From Planctomycetota bacterium (GTDB lineage: Bacteria; Planctomycetota; Planctomycetia; Pirellulales; UBA1268), in contig QWOQ01000015.1 in NCBI GenBank assembly GCA_003669585.1, positions 1 through 64,000 of the forward strand: 64,000 nt of DNA. The letters run 5' to 3'. How positions within the stretch are numbered: the stretch's first letter is position 1; every line of letters begins with the position of its first letter. The translations under genes and the position numbers were made by a program. Positions 46,461 through 54,097 of this stretch are shown here, piece after piece. A model generated the notes under the pieces. That model saw only the letters and a program-made list of their open reading frames with translations. It did not search any database and was not told where the DNA came from.

Positions 46461-47711
46461 TTAGAGCGGACGAGATTGCAAGTCTGCCAACTGAGCGTAG
46501 GGATAGTCGATCGGAGTGTAGGCAATCGAAAGTTCTGGCGTCGCTCGTTTTGTGGAACCACCTTGAAGCGAACAGAGCGACCGATCGAGAATGCCACTGG
46601 TAAGAAATGTTCGTTCGACGGGATATGTTGGACGGCCTGTGTGGATCATGCATTCGATCGCCTTGAGCAAGTAGGCAAAATGCGGGTGACGTGGAACGCT
46701 TCGCTCATCAAAAGCAGTGGCAAGCGGTTGCGGCTGACCTTTGATTTTAAGTGCGACTGACGTTCCACTGACGCACGAAAACATAAACAGGGAACCTTTC
46801 AGGCCATCGATGTATTCAAAGAGAAACAAAGTGGCCTGATCGTCTTGCCGCATGTTTGGCATTCCCGATTTCGGTACCGCGGCAAATGCCGCCTCCAGAA
46901 CATCTTTTTGAACGACACCGTCATCGACTGCCTTCCAGATGGCATCCCCTTGCACGCACTGCACCGATTTCACTCCCTGTTCGGCATGTTGACGCCTCTC
47001 GACGTGGCACTGATAAAACTCCAGAGCGTGAATGCCATACACATCGAGTCCGCTGTAGCCGATGCCGACGGCAGCTTCAATCTCGCTGCCCATCGGCACG
47101 TTTATTGGTGACGTACGGTATCCAACTGGCAAGGAGGAGCCGGCCATGAAAGGAATTTTCAAGGTTTGTGCTCGGTCATACATGGCCTTGGCATCCGACC
47201 AGGTAGGGCCAAGATGCTTGTCGTTAAAAACCGGCACTACGCGATCATATTTTTCAAATGCGTTGGCAATTTCGTCAAAAAATCGCCGACGTGGATAGAG
47301 GTGCTGCCCTAAATCGTTGTATGGATAGTCTCCGTGTTCGCAGATGCACAAAACGCCATCGACCGGGATGCTGTTGCCACCAACGGTGACAGCTTTTTCA
47401 ATTGAATCAAAAATAGGAAAACCATGATGCGCGCTTTGCGAACGGGCGAGATCACCATCAGGAAACTGATCGACATAGAGTGACGCGAGAGTCAAGGCTG
47501 GGCCGAGGCCGCCGTCTTGAAGCCAGCCGTTCAGGATTTTCCCAAGAATCACATCGGCATGAGAATTGTAATAGTACACGCTGACAACGGCCGCCACGGA
47601 CTTTGCTTCAACAGATTGATTTGCCTGAATGGAATGGGTCGAATAAACTGCATCTCCAATCATCCCGCTCGCCATAAGCCGCAGATATTCCCGACGAGAA
47701 AAACGGTTCAT
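46461..47711 (-). CDS. Tat-exported oxidoreductase-like protein, unknown function
   Basis: 416 residues from ATG 47711. The N-terminus has a twin-arginine signal (RFSRREYLRLMASG). The mature part starts with a beta strand and a Gfo/Idh-like Rossmann order: VVSVYYYNSHADVILGKIL, LTLASLYVDQFPDGDLA, DGVLCICEHGDYPYND, LYPRRRFFDEIANAFE, VVPVFNDKHLGPTW and IPFMAGSSLPVGYR. I have a memory of this as a conserved planctomycetal family without a known function; no GxGxxG nucleotide loop is clear. It ends 20 bases from cstA in convergent orientation. Confidence 0.75.
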   Translation of the reverse strand: MNRFSRREYLRLMASGMIGDAVYSTHSIQANQSVEAKSVAAVVSVYYYNSHADVILGKILNGWLQDGGLGPALTLASLYVDQFPDGDLARSQSAHHGFPIFDSIEKAVTVGGNSIPVDGVLCICEHGDYPYNDLGQHLYPRRRFFDEIANAFEKYDRVVPVFNDKHLGPTWSDAKAMYDRAQTLKIPFMAGSSLPVGYRTSPINVPMGSEIEAAVGIGYSGLDVYGIHALEFYQCHVERRQHAEQGVKSVQCVQGDAIWKAVDDGVVQKDVLEAAFAAVPKSGMPNMRQDDQATLFLFEYIDGLKGSLFMFSCVSGTSVALKIKGQPQPLATAFDERSVPRHPHFAYLLKAIECMIHTGRPTYPVERTFLTSGILDRSLCSLQGGSTKRATPELSIAYTPIDYPYAQLADLQSRPL

Positions 47712-47843
47712 TGAATAGCCCTTAAAATGTGTAAGAGTTTTTAGTCATAGTAACTAAACAACAGTCTGTCAGGTTGTGGCTGGAGTTATCGTTCTTCAGT
47801 ATGTGTCCCAGACAGTTTTCAATAAAGACGAGAGTGACACGCA

Positions 47844-48770
47844 GTGATCGAGTCAGATCCTATTTTCCCAGTCGATGTGGCGCTCCTGACCGATCACCGC
47901 TATGAGGCATCAGTTGCCGACGAAAGTGACTGGTACCTTCGTAATATTCTTGATGATGACCGGCTGCTTCAAAAAGCGTTGGAGTCGAAGGGGCTCTCGT
48001 CTCTCCGTGTTGACTGGGCGAGAACTGATGTTGATTGGTCCCAGTTTGGATGTGCCGTGTTTCGAACAACGTGGGACTACTACCAACGACCGATAGAGTT
48101 TTCGCATTGGCTTTCCCAAACCAGTCATCAGACTCGGTTTTGTAATCAACTCTCGACGGTTCTCTGGAACATGGATAAGCACTATTTAAAGGATATTGAG
48201 AAGAAGGGTATTCCAGTGGTTCCGTGTCGATTTCTTGAACGCGGTAGCAGTATGACGCTGCACGATGTCATGGATGAAACTGGATGGGTGGAGGCGATTA
48301 TTAAACCGTGTATTTCAGGTGCAGCCAGGCATACGTATCGGGTGAATCGAGAAAGTGTTGCCAGTATCTCGCCTGTGGTTTCGAATCTATTGACGTGTGA
48401 ATCGCTGATATTCCAGCCGTTCGAGAAGGAAATACTCTCTCAAGGCGAGGATACGCTGATGCTCTTCGGGGGTCGATTTACCCACGCTGTTCGCAAAAAA
48501 GCAAAAGCTGGAGATTTTCGAGTGCAGGACGATCACGGAGGAACCGTTCATCCGTACACGCCGTCGCCAGAACAGGTCGATTTGGCTGAGCGAGCAATAG
48601 CTGTGTGTAACCCACCACCAGCATACGGTCGAGTCGACATGGTAAACGACAATCAGGGGCAGTTGGCAATCATGGAACTAGAACTTATCGAACCGGAATT
48701 ATGGCTTCGAAATTTTCCCTCTTCCGCCATCGCGTTTGCGAATGTAATTGCTACAACGTTTGATGACTAA
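47844..48770 (+). CDS. ATP-grasp domain protein
   Basis: 308 residues from GTG 47844. It has the ATP-grasp layout: an N-terminal pre-ATP domain (VALLTDHRYEASVADES ... AVFRTTWDYYQRP), a lysine-bearing strand (WVEAIIKPCISGAARHTYRV), the ESLIFQPFEKEILSQGEDTLM strand, and the metal-binding end GRVDMVNDNQGQLAIMELELIEPELWL. ATP-grasp enzymes ligate a carboxylate to an amine or thiol through an acyl phosphate; the closest type is the RimK/DcsG-like group. No partner gene is adjacent, so the substrate is open. It is divergent from the Tat-exported protein. Confidence 0.8.
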   Translation: MIESDPIFPVDVALLTDHRYEASVADESDWYLRNILDDDRLLQKALESKGLSSLRVDWARTDVDWSQFGCAVFRTTWDYYQRPIEFSHWLSQTSHQTRFCNQLSTVLWNMDKHYLKDIEKKGIPVVPCRFLERGSSMTLHDVMDETGWVEAIIKPCISGAARHTYRVNRESVASISPVVSNLLTCESLIFQPFEKEILSQGEDTLMLFGGRFTHAVRKKAKAGDFRVQDDHGGTVHPYTPSPEQVDLAERAIAVCNPPPAYGRVDMVNDNQGQLAIMELELIEPELWLRNFPSSAIAFANVIATTFDD

Positions 48771-48831
48771 AAAGACGACTCGTTATTGAATCCTTCTGAA
48801 AATGTGAATGTTTCAAAGACTCGTCGACAGT

Positions 48832-51453
48832 TCACTCTTCATCTTCGTCCTCTTCGTCTATAAAAACAAAAGCCGCACGACGCGGAGCGGGCATCGATGA
48901 CTTCTCGCCACGGACACTGCGCCAGACAATTTCATTTAAGAGAAGATCATCTGCGGCATCTTCTACAGCCAGATTCATCTTCAGAGATTCTTCCGCGCCC
49001 CATGCTGAAACTTTGTTGAGAGTGTCGAGAGGAACATTAGCGCTGCGACAGACATAGGGTTGAGTCGCGGGCGTTTTCTGGAAGCTGCGAAGCATCGGCA
49101 TGGCAGACGCATCAAACTGTGACATGGGATCAAGGCCGAGAATCAATTCGATAGTGCGAAGCATGGAGCTTGTAGAATAAAGCGTTGAATCAACCGATGT
49201 GCGACGAGCATACGGACTGATGACAAACGCAATCGTACGGTGAGCATCGATATGATCAGGTCCATTTTGAGCATCGTCTTCAACCACAAAAATTGCCGTC
49301 GTCGGCCAGAACGGTGATCGACTGACCGCTTCTACGATGCGACCAAACGCCAGGTCATTATCTGCCATATAACTTGTCGGCGTCGGAAGCCGAGGGCTCG
49401 TGCCACTGGTGTGATCGTTTGGAAGTCGAACGATCTGCAATCGCGGCATGTCACCTTCTTGATTGAATCGTTTCAATTCTGCGATGAACCGATCAGCCCT
49501 TTTTATATCGGGATACCCCATGTCAAAGCTTCGAAACATGGGATCGATTCGCCCTTCGAGGGCTTTCACTTTTGCCGTTCCAGGCATCGAGGGATCGGCT
49601 GCGTTGGAAACCCATTCCCCATAACTGCGCACGCTCACGCCTGCTTCGATCGCGCGGTCCCAGAGGTAGCCGCCAGCAGGACGCGCAGGCAGATCGTATG
49701 CGCCTTCGCTGGGATATGGATGCTTGTTTCGGCGGTTGTGCCCGTAGGAGAGCGGCCACTGCTTTTCAACAAAATCACTGGCATAGGCTCCCATCGTCCA
49801 CTCATGGCCGTCGGCGCTCACTTCACTTTCAACATAAAAATTATCCAAAAGCACAAACTCGCGAGCCAGCGCATGATGATTCGGAGTCACATGTTCAGGA
49901 AACAGACAAAGTGTTGGATCACCTCGGCCTTCAGGCATATCACCGAGAACTTGGTCGTATGTTCTATTTTCCTTGATCATGTAGATCACATGAGTGATCG
50001 GGCTTTTGTCGAATTTTCGAAGAGGGATGGGGCTACCTTCAATGTCAGCCAGTTCAAGTGATTCTGCGCCGAGTGGCCTGCATGTCATCGCGCGCTGCGT
50101 CCAGGCAATCATTTGTTTCTCAAAAGCTATTTCGTCGACGGGAAGATCGATGAACGCCACAGTGCCTTGAAAGAGTGCTCCAATGTAATCAGGAGTTGGA
50201 GCCTCGGGGTGAAAGCCCGGGCGCGGACCGTTGCGGTTGCTGTCAGAAATCAAACCTTTTCCGTTGGCCACCAGCAGCCGTTTTCCATCGGGTGTGAGTC
50301 GCACACTTGTGGGATACCAGCCGACGGGAATAAATCCAAGACTTTTTGAAGCTCCCATATGTTCAACATCAAATACGGCGATCGTGTTGATATTGGCATT
50401 AGCGACAAAGAGATATTCCCCAGAAGGCGACAGGGCGAGTGAGTTCGGCGTGTTTCCAGGCGGCGCATCGGGCGTGAGCGTGGCAACAAGAGTTTCAATT
50501 ATTTTTCCAGACACGGGATCAATCACCGAGACGCTGTTGCGATTGGCATTGGCAACAAAGAGACGCTTGCCATCGGGAGAAAGAAGCATTTCATTGGGGT
50601 GCTCTTCTGTACTCCAGTGATCGAGGAGCTTGAATTCGAGGGTATCAATCACCGCCACCGCCGCCTGCGCCCAGAGTGAAACGTAGAGACGATTTCTTGG
50701 TTCATCAAGGACGCAGGCATAAGGATAGGGCAGGTCGGCGACCGACGCTTCAAGAAGCTGACGAGCACGTTTTGTGATCGAAGGATCATCCGTTGACGGT
50801 GAAAGAACGGGAGACAGCGGCACCGGCTTTCCAGTGAGCAAAAGCTCTGCGGTACGTTTTTCAGGGTTGTCTTCCTTGAGGTTGACGCGCGACACACTCT
50901 GGGCCCAAAGATTTGCAGCAAAGAGAACTGAACCATCGCTTGTTGTGGCAATCCCTGCGGGAATTCCTCGCTGCATGGCATCGCGGAGCGGCAGAGGCGA
51001 TGAGGGAATCAGCGTGCCATTTTCAAAACGGTAGCGATGAATCAATTCTGCGCCGCTACCCGATGCAAAGAGCGTTTTTCCAGAAGCGTCAAACGAGAGA
51101 CCATAGAACGCCTCTTCCAGTCGCGTTCGTGACACCACTGCACGACGAGTCAGATCGAGAATCACGATCTCATGTGGCCCGTATCCGCAGTGGAGTACTG
51201 CGGCAAAAGAGCCCTCTGGGTGGATCGCAATATTGATTGGAAAGTCGCCAACCTCAACCTGTTTTCCGACGGGACGCAAGAGCCACTGATTGGGAAGAAT
51301 GACCGATCCATCTGATCGCGGGCCTGGAACGCGGGGCTCTTGGGCACAGGCGGAAAAATCGAACAGTGCAAAAATGAGCACCAGCCACACGAGACAAAAA
51401 ATCTGTCGCACAAGTCTAGAAGATGTGAAAGAGCGAGAGATGTTCAAAAGCAT
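48832..51453 (-). CDS. Exported YVTN beta-propeller / phosphoesterase fusion
   Basis: 873 residues from ATG 51453. The signal peptide ends FSAC (Cys36), so a lipoprotein is possible. The N-terminal half (about 60-440) is a YVTN-type propeller: VVLHCGYGPHEIVILDLTR-like strands, LSPDGKRLFVANANRNSVSV, LSPSGEYLFVANANINTIAV and LTPDGKRLLVANGKG. The C-terminal half is a phosphoesterase-family (PF04185) alkaline-phosphatase fold: ITHVIYMIKENRTYDQVLGD, NHHALAREFVLLDNFYVESE, GHEWTMGAYASDFVEKQW and a late IFVVEDDAQNGPDHIDAHR. The C-terminus is a short acidic tail (DEEDEDEE). It is probably a periplasmic or surface phosphodiesterase-like enzyme; substrate unknown. Confidence 0.88.
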   Translation of the reverse strand: MLLNISRSFTSSRLVRQIFCLVWLVLIFALFDFSACAQEPRVPGPRSDGSVILPNQWLLRPVGKQVEVGDFPINIAIHPEGSFAAVLHCGYGPHEIVILDLTRRAVVSRTRLEEAFYGLSFDASGKTLFASGSGAELIHRYRFENGTLIPSSPLPLRDAMQRGIPAGIATTSDGSVLFAANLWAQSVSRVNLKEDNPEKRTAELLLTGKPVPLSPVLSPSTDDPSITKRARQLLEASVADLPYPYACVLDEPRNRLYVSLWAQAAVAVIDTLEFKLLDHWSTEEHPNEMLLSPDGKRLFVANANRNSVSVIDPVSGKIIETLVATLTPDAPPGNTPNSLALSPSGEYLFVANANINTIAVFDVEHMGASKSLGFIPVGWYPTSVRLTPDGKRLLVANGKGLISDSNRNGPRPGFHPEAPTPDYIGALFQGTVAFIDLPVDEIAFEKQMIAWTQRAMTCRPLGAESLELADIEGSPIPLRKFDKSPITHVIYMIKENRTYDQVLGDMPEGRGDPTLCLFPEHVTPNHHALAREFVLLDNFYVESEVSADGHEWTMGAYASDFVEKQWPLSYGHNRRNKHPYPSEGAYDLPARPAGGYLWDRAIEAGVSVRSYGEWVSNAADPSMPGTAKVKALEGRIDPMFRSFDMGYPDIKRADRFIAELKRFNQEGDMPRLQIVRLPNDHTSGTSPRLPTPTSYMADNDLAFGRIVEAVSRSPFWPTTAIFVVEDDAQNGPDHIDAHRTIAFVISPYARRTSVDSTLYSTSSMLRTIELILGLDPMSQFDASAMPMLRSFQKTPATQPYVCRSANVPLDTLNKVSAWGAEESLKMNLAVEDAADDLLLNEIVWRSVRGEKSSMPAPRRAAFVFIDEEDEDEE

Positions 51454-51684
51454 TGAGTGTGTTCCCTTACGTTATAGTGAGACGTCTCGAAAGTGGAGAT
51501 CAAAGCACAATAATTCCGCTGCACAGTTCTTTCGCGAGTTGATTCTCTTGGAGGCAAAGATACTCTCGAAACAGACGAGGCAGATACTTTTTTTGTACGT
51601 CTCCGCACGGAGCCTATTTTGGGCGGGGGATGGTATTCTTGAAGCGAGCATTGAAAGCAAGTGATTCACCTCTTTTAGCAAGCC

Positions 51685-52590
51685 ATGTCTCACGATCACA
51701 GCACCCACTCACATCACAATACGCTTCACGCCGTAGGCATAGGAAAGGCCATGGCGATAGGAGTATGCCTCAATTCAATTTTTGTCGTGTTAGAAGCGGT
51801 GTGCGGATGGTATGCCGACTCCCTGGGGCTCATGGCAGATGCAGGGCATAACGCCGGAGACGTGGTTGGTTTGCTTCTGGCATGGGGAGCAGATGCCATC
51901 GCCCGAAGGCCATCGACACCTCGCTACACATGGGGCTTGCGACGCACGACTATTTTTGCCGCACTCGCCAATGCGATACTTCTGCTTGCAGCATGCTGCG
52001 CGATTGTATGGGAGGCCTATCGTCGACTCTGGTTTCCAGAACCAACCGAAGGAATAATAATGATTGTGGTTGCCACCGTGGGAGTGGTGATCAATGGGTT
52101 CACGGCAATTCTTTTGATGAAAGAAAGCCACGCGGATCTGAATATCCGCGGTGCATATCTGCACATGATGGCCGACGCAGCAGTGTCACTCGGGGTGGTT
52201 GTTGCGGGAGTCGCTCTCTGGACCACAGGAATTCTCTGGATCGATCCGATTGTGAGCATGCTGGTGAGTTTCGTTGTTGCCTACGGAACATGGGGTCTGT
52301 TGTGGGAGAGCGCCAACCTCGCGCTCGACGCGGTACCTCGAGGAATTGATTTTCACAAAATCGATGTATTCTTGCGATCCATTGAGGGTGTTTCAAACGT
52401 ACACGAGTTGCGCATCTGGGGGCCAAGTACATCCGAGTCATCGCTGACAGCGCACGTGGTGGTTGTCGATGAACGACATCATCGAAGGGTGTTGTCACAG
52501 GCAACAGAGTGTTTGAAAAACGAGCACGGAATCAAACATATAACACTGCAGATAGAGGACAAAAAGGTGTCAGAAACGGTTTCCGAGTGA
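51685..52590 (+). CDS. Cation diffusion facilitator (CzcD/ZitB-like)
   Basis: 301 residues from ATG 51685. It exports zinc or similar divalent metals by proton antiport across the cytoplasmic membrane. The His-rich N-terminus (SHDHSTHSHHNTLH) precedes six transmembrane helices. The metal site is given by DAGHNAGDVVG in helix 2 and YLHMMADAAVSLG in helix 5. A cytoplasmic C-terminal domain ends in HVVVVDERHHRRVL ... GIKHITLQIE. The last nine residues (KKVSETVSE) and the stop lie inside a palindromic element (52561-52621), so the natural 3' end was probably replaced. Confidence 0.93.
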   Translation: MSHDHSTHSHHNTLHAVGIGKAMAIGVCLNSIFVVLEAVCGWYADSLGLMADAGHNAGDVVGLLLAWGADAIARRPSTPRYTWGLRRTTIFAALANAILLLAACCAIVWEAYRRLWFPEPTEGIIMIVVATVGVVINGFTAILLMKESHADLNIRGAYLHMMADAAVSLGVVVAGVALWTTGILWIDPIVSMLVSFVVAYGTWGLLWESANLALDAVPRGIDFHKIDVFLRSIEGVSNVHELRIWGPSTSESSLTAHVVVVDERHHRRVLSQATECLKNEHGIKHITLQIEDKKVSETVSE

Positions 52591-52621
52591 AATACCTGCA
52601 TTCGATTCGTGACACCTTTTT
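52561..52621. repeat. Palindromic REP-like element at the end of the CDF gene
   Basis: AAAAAGGTGTCA (52561-52572) is a perfect inverted repeat of TGACACCTTTTT (52610-52621), separated by 37 bases. Inside the arms a weaker match continues (GAAACGG against CGAATCG read on the other strand). The left arm is within the CDF coding frame and the interior supplies its stop (52588-52590). It could be a REP/MITE-like sequence or serve as a terminator, as the right arm ends in T5. It sits at the border between the CDF gene and the G+C-richer four-gene operon. Confidence 0.6.
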
Positions 52622-52663
52622 CATGCCCCTGAGGATCTGGCAACACGTGCAGCGCATGGAGGG

Positions 52664-54097
52664 TCACGCGATCAGGTCTTTGATGACCGTGCCACCAAAC
52701 TGGCTGAGCTGCTTGAAGCGGCCGGCGTGGTAGTACGTGAGCTTGTTGTCGTCGAGACCAAGGAGGCGCAGAAGCGTGACGTGAAGGTCGCGGACGTGGG
52801 CCTTGCCTTCCACGGCATTCATGCCGAGTTCATCCGTTGCGCCGATGGTGTGGCCGGCGTTGCAGCCGCCGCCGGCGAACCAGATGGTCATGGCGTTGGG
52901 GTTGTGATCGCGTCCATAGGCGGTGCCGCCGCGTACGCCGTTGTCAGGAGTGCGGCCAAACTCGCCACACCAGACGATGAGCGTGCTCTCTAGGAGGCCA
53001 CGCTGTTTGAGGTCGCTAATGAGCGCGGCGATGGGCTGGTCCACGCCGCGCACGAGATTGCCATGAGCGCGCTCGATGTAATCGTGGCTGTCCCAGGATC
53101 CGTTGTAGAGCTGCACGAAGCGCACGCCATTTTCGACGAGCTTGCGGGCGAGCAGGCACTTGCGACCGAAGGAGTCGGTCGAGTCCTTGCCGATTCCGTA
53201 AAGCTCCTTGGTTTTTTCATCTTCCTTGGACAGATCGAGCGTCTCGGGCACCTGCATCTGCATGCGGAAGGCCAGTTCGTAGCTGTTCATGCGCGCCGAG
53301 AGTTCGTCATGGTTCGGGTGCACAGCGGCATGGACGGAGTTAAGCTTTGCGATCAGGTCGAGGTTCTTGCGCTGACGTGCTTCAGTGACGCCAGCGGGCG
53401 GGGTCAGATCGAGGATTGGCGAGCCCTTGGCGCGCAGGGGCGTGCCCTGGAAATTCGCCGGCAGATAGCCGTTGCTCCAGTTCGCGGCGCCTCCTTGCGG
53501 ATAGCTGACCTCGGGCAGGACGACAAAGCCAGGTAGGTTGCGATTTTCCGAACCGAGGCCGTAGTTGACCCATGCGCCAAGCCCTGGATCGCCGCCGAAG
53601 CGGTTTCCGCAGTTCATCTGATACATCGCGGTCGGGTGGTTCACGCTGTCCACGGTGCAGCCACGGAAGAAGCAGAGGTCGTCGGCGACCTTGGCGAGGT
53701 GCGTCCAATTGTCCGCCATGTCCGCGCCGCTCCGGCCCGCCTTGATGAATCTGAAAGGGCTTTGCACGTAGTAACGTTTGCCGCTTTCCATCGCGGACTT
53801 CTGCTTGCCCTCACGCACGAACTCCTTGAGGTGCAGCTTTTTGAGTGTCGGCTTGGGATCGAAGGTATCGAGGTGCGATGGCCCACCTTCCATCATGAGG
53901 AAGATGACATTCTTGGCCTTGGCGTTGGAGAAGTGGACTTGTTTGGTCGCAAGCGGCTGCTGCTTGGCCTCCTCGGCGAGCAACGCGCTGAAGGCCACGC
54001 TGCCGAGACTAGCGCCCAGGCCATAGATAAAATCTCGGCGTGTTGACGCATGCAAAGCAAGGGCTCCGGCAGAGGGGAAGAAGGGTTTAATAGACAT
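52664..54097 (-). CDS. DUF1501 sulfatase-fold protein, Tat-exported
   Basis: 477 residues from ATG 54097, which overlaps the end of the upstream PSCyt gene by 11 bases; the longer frame to 54358 lies inside that gene. A twin-arginine signal (STRRDFIYGLGASLGSVAF) opens the protein. DUF1501 features: VIFLMMEGGPSHLDTFDPKP, SPFRFIKAGRSGADM, DDLCFFRGCTVDSVNHPTA, GAWVNYGLGSENRNLPGF, IVWCGEFGRTPDNGVRGGTA and GRDHNPNAMTIWFAGGGCNAG. The LMMEGGPSHLD form differs from the second DUF1501 in the window (33397), and base use is richer in G and C, so it is not a recent duplicate of it. Confidence 0.92.
   Translation of the reverse strand: MSIKPFFPSAGALALHASTRRDFIYGLGASLGSVAFSALLAEEAKQQPLATKQVHFSNAKAKNVIFLMMEGGPSHLDTFDPKPTLKKLHLKEFVREGKQKSAMESGKRYYVQSPFRFIKAGRSGADMADNWTHLAKVADDLCFFRGCTVDSVNHPTAMYQMNCGNRFGGDPGLGAWVNYGLGSENRNLPGFVVLPEVSYPQGGAANWSNGYLPANFQGTPLRAKGSPILDLTPPAGVTEARQRKNLDLIAKLNSVHAAVHPNHDELSARMNSYELAFRMQMQVPETLDLSKEDEKTKELYGIGKDSTDSFGRKCLLARKLVENGVRFVQLYNGSWDSHDYIERAHGNLVRGVDQPIAALISDLKQRGLLESTLIVWCGEFGRTPDNGVRGGTAYGRDHNPNAMTIWFAGGGCNAGHTIGATDELGMNAVEGKAHVRDLHVTLLRLLGLDDNKLTYYHAGRFKQLSQFGGTVIKDLIA

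Noticed and set aside
51479..51488. Perfect palindrome GAGACGTCTC in the region between the phosphoesterase and CDF genes
   Set aside because: Only 10 bases, and close to the start of the minus-strand gene; without a second copy or a nearby regulator it cannot be called an operator.
51290..51664. 124-codon plus-strand frame upstream of the CDF gene
   Set aside because: Its first half is antisense to the signal peptide region of the phosphoesterase gene and the rest is composition-driven; no RBS or family match.
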